Assembly: GCA_937864115.1 (NCBI GenBank)
Contig: CALMII010000024.1
Coordinates: 186,001 to 250,000 of the forward strand
Length of the DNA: 64,000 nucleotides
Source: an uncultured Steroidobacter sp.
GTDB taxonomy: Bacteria; Pseudomonadota; Gammaproteobacteria; Steroidobacterales; Steroidobacteraceae
Direction: 5' to 3'
Shown one piece after another: positions 35,489 through 42,512 of the stretch (position 1 is the stretch's first letter; each line of letters begins with the position of its first letter). The notes beneath the pieces were generated by a model. That model was not told the origin of the DNA. It saw nothing but the letters and a program-made list of their open reading frames with translations, and searched no databases. Both the position numbers and the translations under genes were made by a program.

Positions 35489-35788
35489 CGCAACAAGGTG
35501 CATCAAGGACATGTCAGACAGCGTGAAAGCCCCCCTCTGTCGAACGGAGCGCCCTCTTGGTAACCGCTTTCCGAATCGACCTCGCAGAGGACTTCCAGAA
35601 GATCGAGCCCGTCGAAAGCTTCATGGACGAGCTGCAACAAATCTTCTTCGGAGCGCCACTATCGCCGGCGGCGCCACGCTGGAGCGGAATGACTTTCTTC
35701 GTTCCAGATCCGCGCAAGCGCCGCGGGATTTCTACCGACTCTATCTAGGCAGCGGCTGCGCCGGACTGGGTTTCAGAAAACTCTGGCG
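35489..35788. other. 300 bp without a convincing gene
   Basis: Short open frames exist, for example a plus-strand frame at 35557-35748 containing FRIDLAEDFQKIEPVESFMDEL, which looks protein-like. It has no clear ribosome site and I cannot assign it. If it is real it could be the remains of an antitoxin gene upstream of the truncated PIN start at 35789. Confidence 0.4.
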
Positions 35789-35821
35789 ATGCGAGTCGTC
35801 GCCGACACCAACGTCTTGGAG
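35789..35821 (+). pseudogene. Truncated PIN-domain toxin start
   Basis: The codons at 35789 read MRVVADTNVLE, the standard first strand and first catalytic Asp of PIN-family toxins (MxVVxDTNVL). After codon 11 the similarity stops, and the sequence runs into the 3' end of the oppositely oriented gene ending at 35822. This looks like a toxin gene cut by a recombination junction near 35820. Eleven residues are short, so chance is not excluded. Confidence 0.35.
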
Positions 35822-36598
35822 TTAGCGATTTTTCCGGGTTTCTTCGGCTGCTCGCCGCTCACTGTCCAGTTGGTCAAAGAACTCGCGCATCTTGCGCAAC
35901 TTCTCCTCGTCAATCGCATTACCCGGATGGGTGCCTTGCGGACGTTTCTCAAAGTCCTCCTCATAGAAGATGTGAAATCGCGGATCGTCTTCAATTGGCT
36001 GAATCACGAACTGCGCGTTCAGTGCAGGTACGAACCACTGTCCTGAAAGCGTTGGAACATCGATCCTGGTGAATACGCGCGAGGCCGAGGCATCCTGTTC
36101 TGGCAGAGCCCCGAGCAATTCGGATTTCCCTCCCGTCTGCTGAATTTCCCGCGCCACGCGGATGGGAACAGGTAGATCTCCTGTATGAATCCAGAGAGAT
36201 ACTTGTGGATGCAATACGTCCGGAGAATCCACACCACTGCTGGGTGGAATCGCCGGGCTCAGGATTTCGCCAGTCCATTCTCGGAGATTCTCACCGGAAG
36301 GAATGCCGACTACATCGCGCGCCACCATTCGGATCGACAAATCGGGAAAGGCCGCGACATCAAACGTCTGGCCGACGACATCCAGTAGAGGAAAGTTGAT
36401 GCGAACGATCTGATATCGCTTTGCAAAGTAGGACTGTTGACGGAATCCGTACTGAGACGGGGACTGCAATCGAACGAGGTCCGCCTTGTCGACTGGCAAC
36501 AGAAGATTTGGAATCGACTCCGCAGCTTCGGCAACAGGCTGTATTAGCCAGAAGCCGAGAGAAACGGCCGCTACGACCACTCGACGTTTTCTGTTCAC
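35822..36598 (-). CDS. Secreted protein of unknown function
   Basis: 258 residues from a GTG start with AGGAGA upstream. The signal peptide is MNRKRRVVVAAVSLGFWLIQPVAEAAES. The mature chain has no recognised domain. It contains FPDLSIRMVARDVVGIPSGENLREWTGEIL, a Pro-rich stretch, and a highly charged C-terminal tail (DEEKLRKMREFFDQLDSERRAAEETRK). Base composition is visibly less GC-rich than that of the flanking core genes, which fits recent acquisition. Confidence 0.7.
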   Translation of the reverse strand: MNRKRRVVVAAVSLGFWLIQPVAEAAESIPNLLLPVDKADLVRLQSPSQYGFRQQSYFAKRYQIVRINFPLLDVVGQTFDVAAFPDLSIRMVARDVVGIPSGENLREWTGEILSPAIPPSSGVDSPDVLHPQVSLWIHTGDLPVPIRVAREIQQTGGKSELLGALPEQDASASRVFTRIDVPTLSGQWFVPALNAQFVIQPIEDDPRFHIFYEEDFEKRPQGTHPGNAIDEEKLRKMREFFDQLDSERRAAEETRKNR

Positions 36599-36669
36599 GC
36601 GGTTCTCCTGACTTCATCTCCTGTTTCCCCTTCCCCTTTCCTGTGGGTGAAGGCCGCGTTAACGCGAGT

Positions 36670-36684
36670 CGGTGCCAGGCACCG
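36670..36684. repeat. GGTGCC palindrome, copy A
   Basis: CGGTGCC-A-GGCACCG, preceded by CGAGT. A near-identical copy (CGAGTCGGTGCCCGGCACC) lies at 37253-37271 in the same orientation, so the two form a direct repeat around the lipoprotein gene. Confidence 0.7.
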
Positions 36685-36770
36685 GCGGCGGGCGCTTGCT
36701 GATCGCAGACACTGCGGAACCATGGAGCACTGCGTGCCATGCCTTGCATGGGATCTCCGTTTGCGGCGAT

Positions 36771-37220
36771 CTAGAAGTCGCACTTAGTCAACACGTACCC
36801 GCTCGCCTTGAGATTCCCTAACTCTTCATCCGAAGGGGATCGATCAAAATTCCGTACAGAAAGATCCACAATGGAAGAATCCGATGCTCCACCCTCTCCG
36901 CTGGAGCGCAGCGAACGCAGGCTTGCTTCACCATGATAAATGACAACGTCTAATACACCTGCGTCAATCCTTGCAGCCAATAGCTCGCATTTGGCGACTG
37001 ACAGCGGAGAGTACTGCCCGGAGGTCGATGTGATGTCGAGCGTCATGTAGCTGTCGAGGATAGACCCAGGAACGTGAAGATAGACACCACCGGCAACACT
37101 AGATTCCAGCCTCGATGGAATATCTGCCAGGCGCTTGGGTGGTGGCACATCCCTGGAGCAACCCACTGATAGCGACAGGACCACGATCAACGCCAGCATC
37201 AAGGAAATACTAGTTCGCAC
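36771..37220 (-). CDS. Lipoprotein of unknown function, joined to an Rhs remnant
   Basis: 149 residues from a GTG at 37220, chosen because GAAGGA lies 7 bases upstream and a complete lipoprotein signal follows (VRTSISLMLALIVVLSLSVGC). An in-frame ATG at 37199 is the alternative. The mature part (from Cys22) has no known domain and ends in a cysteine-containing GYVLTKCDF. The open frame continues upstream into an Rhs-like fragment, so an apparent 231-residue fusion exists, but the internal signal peptide argues that translation starts inside. Orphan cargo or immunity-type genes are often found behind Rhs ends; this is only a suggestion. Confidence 0.65.
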   Translation of the reverse strand: MRTSISLMLALIVVLSLSVGCSRDVPPPKRLADIPSRLESSVAGGVYLHVPGSILDSYMTLDITSTSGQYSPLSVAKCELLAARIDAGVLDVVIYHGEASLRSLRSSGEGGASDSSIVDLSVRNFDRSPSDEELGNLKASGYVLTKCDF

Positions 37221-37252
37221 AGCCACGTCCTTCGTCGATGTTCTGAATTGCT

Positions 37253-37271
37253 CGAGTCGGTGCCCGGCACC
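37253..37271. repeat. GGTGCC palindrome, copy B, at the Rhs breakpoint
   Basis: GGTGCC-C-GGCACC within a CGAGT-led 19-bp direct repeat of the element at 36666-36683. The Rhs similarity ends precisely here. Confidence 0.7.
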
Positions 37272-37442
37272 AAAGTCCCAATAGCGATACCACAGGTCCT
37301 GCGTCATCGCCGACCCGTCGACATACGTCGACTGGATGCGCGTGCCGTTGCCTACCGCATCGTAGCTGTAGGTGATGCTGAACCCGATGCCCCACACCTG
37401 CGCGACCCGGCCCAGTGCGTCGTAGGTCGTGCGCGTATCCTT
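37260..37442 (-). pseudogene. Rhs/YD-repeat protein fragment
   Basis: About 60 residues read DTRTTYDALGRVAQVWG and ITYSYDAVGNGTRIQSTYVDG, then QDLWYRYW. These are classic YD repeats of the Rhs family, but start, shell domain and C-terminal toxin are all missing. On the downstream side similarity stops at the GGTGCC palindrome. On the upstream side two tandem copies of GGCACCAGACTCCC (37446-37482 region) replace the expected repeats. It is a relic of a once larger Rhs gene. Confidence 0.7.
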
Positions 37443-37588
37443 AGGCACCAGACTCCCTTTCGGCACCAGACTCCCCTTTACCGGCTATCCGGAGTGTGCC
37501 CGGTGGCACCACGAGGTGGTGTTGAACCAGGCGAACCGCTGATACGCTCTTGCCCTATACCTACCAAGGTGAACGCCATGAACGCGAG

Positions 37589-38752
37589 CTAGCGCATGTC
37601 CTCATCGATCTTGCGGGCGAGTTCGGCGAGATCGATGTCCTCATCGATGGAAAGATCGAAGGGGCCTTCGATGGTGGCCGTTTTCGGTCGTGAACCTGTC
37701 TCTTGAGTCTTCGCAGCAGGTCCAGCGACCGTTTCGATTGGGCTCACTGGCGTGCCCACCGGAATCACCCAGTCTTTCTTCTGCTCGATCCAGCGTTGGT
37801 AGCGATCGAAGCTCCACATGCCGTCTTCGCCGCCCGCCTGCAGCACATTGGCAATCTGGCTGAATTGACCACCACGGATCGTGCCCTTTGCCGCCGAGCT
37901 GCCCGTCAATAGTTCACAACGAGGCACTCGTATCTGATAGTTGCTGAGGTATTCGAGCCGTTGGCAGACGACGCCAACGAGACAATCCGCAATCTGTGCG
38001 CGGATGCTGCTCTGGATCTCCGCTGCAAACGACATGCAGATGCGACTCAGCGCTTCAGCGCAGGTTGCCGAGTGCATGGTGGCCAGGACCAGATGACCGG
38101 TTTCGGCGGCGTTCAAGGTGAGTCGCATGACATCGGGAGTACGCATCTCGCCGATGACCAGCACATCGGGATTCTCGCGCAGGGCATCGACGATCGCCTG
38201 CTCGTAGCTCGGGGAATGCGTCGGAATTTCACGCTGGCGGATGAAGGAACGACGGTTGGAATGGAGATACTCCAACGGGCTTTCGAGGGTGATGATGTTC
38301 CGGGCTCGGGACGCGTTTATCTCCTCGATCATGGCCGCCAGCGTCGTGGACTTTCCGCATCCGGTTGGACCGGAAATGATCACCAGGCCCGTCTGCGCCT
38401 CGATGAGCTTTCGCATGTCGGGGTGCAGATTGCACCCTTTCAGGTTATTCACGAAGGAGGTAAGCAGTCGCACCGCCATGGCCACGCCGCGGACGGTTTG
38501 ATAAACGTTGACCCGACATCGTGTTCCCGCGACGCTCATCGACAGATCGGCAGACCCGCGGGCAAGGAACTGGTCCCAGTGCTCGCTACCCAGCAACTGT
38601 TGCCCCATCTCGGCAATCCGTGTTGCAGAAAGATTTTCACTGATCGCCAGCAGATCTCCGCGGACGCGCACCACTACGGGCGTGTCCGCTTGCAGATGGA
38701 CGTCGCTGGCGCCCAATCCGCGACCTTTCAATATCCATTCGGTCAGTATCAT
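37589..38752 (-). CDS. PilT-like type IV pilus retraction ATPase (orphan)
   Basis: 387 residues with GGAGAGG as ribosome site. The N-terminal PAS-like PilT domain is followed by a RecA-like core: Walker A GPTGCGKSTT near 127, Asp box ITLESPLEYLHSNRRSFIRQRE, Walker B region NPDVLVIGEMRTPDVMRLTL (PilT has GEMRD; here T replaces D) and His box TGHLVLATMHSATCAEA. A C-terminal extension after residue 320 is Pro/Thr-rich and ends in acidic helices (IDEDIDLAELARKIDEDMR). No other pilus gene is nearby. It sits among acquired or decayed genes, so it may power another system or be a stray paralogue. Confidence 0.85.
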   Translation of the reverse strand: MILTEWILKGRGLGASDVHLQADTPVVVRVRGDLLAISENLSATRIAEMGQQLLGSEHWDQFLARGSADLSMSVAGTRCRVNVYQTVRGVAMAVRLLTSFVNNLKGCNLHPDMRKLIEAQTGLVIISGPTGCGKSTTLAAMIEEINASRARNIITLESPLEYLHSNRRSFIRQREIPTHSPSYEQAIVDALRENPDVLVIGEMRTPDVMRLTLNAAETGHLVLATMHSATCAEALSRICMSFAAEIQSSIRAQIADCLVGVVCQRLEYLSNYQIRVPRCELLTGSSAAKGTIRGGQFSQIANVLQAGGEDGMWSFDRYQRWIEQKKDWVIPVGTPVSPIETVAGPAAKTQETGSRPKTATIEGPFDLSIDEDIDLAELARKIDEDMR

Positions 38753-38819
38753 TGCCTCTCCTGCTGATACCGCGAGTTCGAGTACGAGCGGCAGAGACTC
38801 GCCGCGGTCTGCTGCACGA

Positions 38820-40640
38820 TCAATAGCCTTCTACGAGCGAAGGCAACTTCCGGGTAGTTGCGCCTTTCAGCTTGCGTGCTGCTGGATCCAGCTGAATTCC
38901 GATCCAGTATCCATCCTGCGAGTGGTCATTGATGACCTTGACTGCCTGGCCCTTGTCGCGCAATTGATCCAGCACCGATTTCGGGAATTCTCCTTCGCGG
39001 AAGGTTTCCTTCTCATATTCAGGTTTCGGCGGGGCGTTTGCCACCATTCCCAGGTAGGGACCCAGTGTATTGGGTTGCTCGACTGCGCTCTTGGGGTCCA
39101 TTCCAAAATCCAGAACGTTGATGAGGTTCTCTACGGTAGCCATCTGCAACGCGGAGCCGATGGCAGCGGAGGCAAGTATCGGCTTCCCGTCCTTGAGAAC
39201 GATCAAAGGATTCGTTGTGTTGGGCAAGCGAGCGCCGCCACCGATGGCCGCAATCGTCTGTTGCTGGAATGCGGCTGAATCTGGAATGGAGACGCCGTCG
39301 ACAAAGATACCCGTTGTTCCCCAAAGTACTCCGTTCAAGGTGTGCAGAATGCAGGCGACATTGCCCTGCGCATCAACCGCCAAAACGCCGGCGGAGTGGG
39401 CTGACGCGGGTCCCCGAGTGAGTTCCGCGTCTTTCAAGTTCTGTCGAATGTGATCCACCACGAGTCTGGCGGTCTTCTCCGTCGTCAGAGCCTCGATGCT
39501 GGTATCAATGCCTGGAAGAAAAACGCCACGCTGTTCCGATGTCATCAGCGAAAGAGATTTCTCGATCCTGAATATTTGAGTGAGGTAGTAGAGTGTCTCG
39601 GCCGAGCTGGTGTAGTGCCCCAGTTCTTTCATGCCGACGGCCTCGACCGCCTTCAGGCTTCCGAGCGTGACGAGGCTCCCAAGGCTCCCCTGCCCGAGCG
39701 AGATGACCTCGTAATCGCCATAGGAGATACGACGCGGTTCCGTCCACGACACTTCATAGGATGCCAGGTCCTCGAGTGTCATCTTTCCGCCTTCGCGCTG
39801 AATCGCGGCGGCGAGGCGGTGAGCCCAGGCGCCTCTATACATATATGCAGCGCTCTGATTCGCTACGTTCTTCAAGGTCTCTGCAAGTTCTGGTTGCCGG
39901 AACAGTTCTCCCGCTTTGTACAAGTCGCCGTTCTCTTTGGTGAAGATCCGCCTGGTCTCCGGCAATCGGGTGACGAAGGTCGAAGATTGCCGCAGCCACT
40001 CTTCGACTGTGGGGCTGAATGGGACACCGTGGTCCGCGATCCAGATGGCCGGGCCAAACAGCTCGGCAAAGGGTCGTTTCCCGAACCGGTCATGCATTGC
40101 TTGAACGCCGGCCATGAAACCCGGGACAAGCGCAGTGCGGCCGCTGTGCTGGCCCCACGTCGGGATCGAAAGTGGATCCTTTTCGCTTCTGACCGTATCG
40201 TAGCCCGCGTTCAGCGAGTAGGTCTTGCCCGAGGCGGCGTCGTAGTAGACGGCCGTGAGGATCCCCGCATAACTGATTGCCGCGCCGGTGCTGAGCGCAA
40301 TCTGCGCCAGAGATGTGGTGAGGGCAGCGTCTGCGGCGCTGCCGCCCTGCTGGAGGACCTTGAGTCCAGCATGAACTGCGAGTGGGTTGGTCGTGCCTGC
40401 AATCATGGCCTTCGAGCCTTCGGCGGCTCGTTGCGGTTGAAGTCGCTCTTTCGACTGCGGATCGATTCCGTACTCGAGTTGCAGGTATCGATCCAATTCT
40501 TCCTTCGGCCACCGATCTAGAGAATGGCCGGCGCCGGATTCTTGTTCTGATATCAATGTCTGGGAATTGACCGGGAAGGCAAGCGCGAAATGGGCCGCGA
40601 CAAGTAGAGCGAGACGAGACCCACGCGGCAGGTTGTGCAT
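38820..40640 (-). CDS. Gamma-glutamyltransferase family protein with Ser nucleophile candidate
   Basis: 606 residues from ATG 40640; TTG and GTG codons just upstream are in frame. The signal peptide is LPRGSRLALLVAAHFALAFPVNSQ. The large-subunit part has MIAGTTNPLAVHAGLKVLQQGGSAADAAL, typical of the family. At the autocleavage site the canonical TTHxSVVD reads SAGVLAVD, placing Ser416 where E. coli has Thr391; the remaining 191 residues match the size of the small subunit (190). Later GGGARLPNTTNPLIVLKDGKPILAS and VLDFGMDPKSAVEQP are conserved. Periplasmic cleavage of gamma-glutamyl or related amide bonds is expected, but the substituted nucleophile makes substrate and activity uncertain. Confidence 0.85.
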   Translation of the reverse strand: MHNLPRGSRLALLVAAHFALAFPVNSQTLISEQESGAGHSLDRWPKEELDRYLQLEYGIDPQSKERLQPQRAAEGSKAMIAGTTNPLAVHAGLKVLQQGGSAADAALTTSLAQIALSTGAAISYAGILTAVYYDAASGKTYSLNAGYDTVRSEKDPLSIPTWGQHSGRTALVPGFMAGVQAMHDRFGKRPFAELFGPAIWIADHGVPFSPTVEEWLRQSSTFVTRLPETRRIFTKENGDLYKAGELFRQPELAETLKNVANQSAAYMYRGAWAHRLAAAIQREGGKMTLEDLASYEVSWTEPRRISYGDYEVISLGQGSLGSLVTLGSLKAVEAVGMKELGHYTSSAETLYYLTQIFRIEKSLSLMTSEQRGVFLPGIDTSIEALTTEKTARLVVDHIRQNLKDAELTRGPASAHSAGVLAVDAQGNVACILHTLNGVLWGTTGIFVDGVSIPDSAAFQQQTIAAIGGGARLPNTTNPLIVLKDGKPILASAAIGSALQMATVENLINVLDFGMDPKSAVEQPNTLGPYLGMVANAPPKPEYEKETFREGEFPKSVLDQLRDKGQAVKVINDHSQDGYWIGIQLDPAARKLKGATTRKLPSLVEGY

Positions 40641-40743
40641 CACCAATCCGTCGACGAATATGGAGCTGACAGCTTATCAGAGCGCAGAATAGGCCGAACG
40701 GGTCGCCACTCCTCCGAACCACGACTCGATACAGGAGCAAGCA

Positions 40744-40920
40744 ATGAAACATCACCTCGTCACGTTGGTCTTCCTTCTCGCCGCCGTTCTCTGCGCCATC
40801 GCCGGATCGACATCCGGTCTGCTGGTATTCGCGGCAGCCGGGCTCGTTCTTGAGTCCGTGTTCTGGTTCCGCCTGCTTCGACGGCGTGCAGCGCCTCGCG
40901 ATGGCAGAACGGCGCAATGA
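40744..40920 (+). CDS. 58-residue membrane protein
   Basis: MKHHLVTLVFLLAAVLCAIAG begins at ATG 40744 with CAGGAG 7 bases upstream and the frame closes at TGA 40918. Two hydrophobic helices are predicted by eye (LVTLVFLLAAVLCAIAG; SGLLVFAAAGLVLESVFWF), then a basic tail RLLRRRAAPRDGR. The good ribosome site, hydrophobic pattern and positive-inside tail support a real gene. Function is unknown. Confidence 0.6.
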   Translation: MKHHLVTLVFLLAAVLCAIAGSTSGLLVFAAAGLVLESVFWFRLLRRRAAPRDGRTAQ

Positions 40921-40994
40921 GATGCCTGCCTTGCCGCGGGTGACATCGGCGCGCCCGTCTTCCGCGCATCACGGTCGCGGAGTAGTCTCCCGCC

Positions 40995-41831
40995 ATGCCT
41001 CTGTTGCGACATCGCCCCGCGCCGCCGCTCGATGCGCTGATCGACTGCTTCTGGTACAGCCGCGGTCATGCGCCGTTGCGTCAGCGGGAACGCGCGCTGC
41101 CTTCGGGTCGAGCCGATCTCGTTTTCAATCTGCATGAGGACTGCATCCGCACGTTCATGAGCGCGACGGATCGCGTGGGGCTGGTCACGCACGGTGCCGT
41201 GGTTCATGGGCCGCAGTCGCGCTATTTCGTGCTCGATGCCCGCAAGGATATTCATGTCGTGGGCGTCCATTTCCTGCCGGGTGGCGGCGGCATCCTCGGT
41301 GTGCCCATGGATGCGCTGCGCGATCGGCACGTGCCGCTCGAAGATCTGTGGGGAGAACACGCGAATCGCCTGCGTGATCGGCTCGTCGAAGCGCGTGATG
41401 CGCATGCGATGTTCGCCATTCTCGACTCCGAATTCCGCCGGCGGGTGGAACGGCGAACGCTGGTCCATCCTGCCATCAGCTTCGCGCTGCGACGTTTCGG
41501 CGCCGACGTCGCGCCTCTGCGCGTGGATCCAGTGCGGCGCGACACCGGTTACAGCGAACGTCGTTTTGCCACGCTGTTCAGCGGCGCAGTCGGACTGACG
41601 CCGAAACGCTATGTGCGTGTGCAGCGGCTGACGCGTGTCGTGCAGAACCTGGCGAGCGGCCAACGCGACCTGGCCGGCATCGCCGCAGACGCGGGTTACT
41701 ACGATCAGGCTCATCTGACTCACGATTTCCGCGAGCTGGCCGGAACGTCGCCGGGAAGTTATGCGCCCATGCCCGGCCGCAGCGCGCTGCATGAGGCGAT
41801 CGATTCGGGCGAGCTGCAGTCGGATCGCTGA
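40995..41831 (+). CDS. AraC family transcriptional regulator
   Basis: 278 residues. The N-terminal part (RPAPPLDALIDCFWYSRGH; LPSGRADLVFNLHED) is the DUF6597-like sensory region of this AraC subgroup. The C-terminal HTH_18 domain has two helix-turn-helices (DTGYSERRFATLFSGAVGLTPKRYVRVQRL and QRDLAGIAADAGYYDQAHLTHDFRELAGTSPGSY). The VOC gene starts 83 bp downstream on the same strand, an arrangement often seen for this regulator type. Confidence 0.9.
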   Translation: MPLLRHRPAPPLDALIDCFWYSRGHAPLRQRERALPSGRADLVFNLHEDCIRTFMSATDRVGLVTHGAVVHGPQSRYFVLDARKDIHVVGVHFLPGGGGILGVPMDALRDRHVPLEDLWGEHANRLRDRLVEARDAHAMFAILDSEFRRRVERRTLVHPAISFALRRFGADVAPLRVDPVRRDTGYSERRFATLFSGAVGLTPKRYVRVQRLTRVVQNLASGQRDLAGIAADAGYYDQAHLTHDFRELAGTSPGSYAPMPGRSALHEAIDSGELQSDR

Positions 41832-41914
41832 CGCCGCAGCGATTGCGCATTTCTACAATACGCGGGCGGTCTGCCGCGCCATGCTCGCCCCACCAAGACA
41901 GCCGAGGAACGACC

Positions 41915-42364
41915 ATGCCCGAGTACACCGTCCACGAGGTCTATTCCTATCTACGCCTCCGGCACGCGTCGGAAGCGATCGAGTTCTACAAAACCGCCTT
42001 TGGTGCAACGGAGCTGTTCCGGCTGGTCGAGCCGGGCGGCCGCATCGGCCATGCCGAGATCAGGATCGGCAACACCACGCTGATGCTGTCGGACGAGTAT
42101 CCGGAACTGGGCATCGTCGGGCCGCAGTCGCTGAACGGCACGAGCTTCGCCATTCACCTGCATGTCGATGACGCGGACGCATGGATCGCGCGCGCAGTGG
42201 CGGCGGGCGCCGTCGCGACGCGACCGGCGGCCGATGCCTTCTACGGCGAGCGTTCCGGCGTGGTGCGCGACCCGTTCGGACACGAGTGGTTGATCGGTCA
42301 TCAGATCGAAGAGGTGTCCTGGGAAGAGATGCAGCGGCGCTACACGGCGCTCATGAATGGCTGA
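41915..42364 (+). CDS. VOC family protein (PhnB/glyoxalase-like)
   Basis: 149 residues from ATG 41915. Two betaalphabetabetabeta modules are visible: YSYLRLRHASEAIEFYKTAFGATELFRLVEPGGRIGHAEIRIGNTTLMLSDE and FAIHLHVDDADAWIARAVAAGA ending in DPFGHEWLIGH. The pattern RIGHAEI and FGHEW matches PhnB-like proteins. Members bind metals and act in detoxification or antibiotic resistance; no substrate can be given. It is probably controlled by the AraC gene upstream. Confidence 0.88.
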   Translation: MPEYTVHEVYSYLRLRHASEAIEFYKTAFGATELFRLVEPGGRIGHAEIRIGNTTLMLSDEYPELGIVGPQSLNGTSFAIHLHVDDADAWIARAVAAGAVATRPAADAFYGERSGVVRDPFGHEWLIGHQIEEVSWEEMQRRYTALMNG

Positions 42365-42424
42365 CGGATGTTCCTGGGATCGGGCGTTCCTTTCTCCCGA
42401 GTAGCGGGGACAGGATGGTTCTTT

Positions 42425-42481
42425 TGTAGGTCAGGCTTCAGCCTGACTCCGAAAAGAGGCCGGCTGAAGCCGGCCCCACAG
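42425..42481. repeat. Composite palindromic repeat, locus 4
   Basis: GTCAGGCTTCAGCCTGAC and GGCCGGCTGAAGCCGGCC with outer TGTAGG and CCCCACAG. It lies between the convergent VOC and glycosidase-like genes, 32 bp from the latter's stop, in bidirectional terminator position. Confidence 0.9.
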
Positions 42482-42512
42482 TCGGAGGATCGGAAACAGA
42501 CTCCACGGCGCG

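Noticed and set aside
36771..37466. A single 231-residue Rhs-lipoprotein fusion
   Set aside because: A full lipoprotein signal with its own ribosome site begins at 37220, so the upstream Rhs-like part is most likely an untranslated relic in the same frame.
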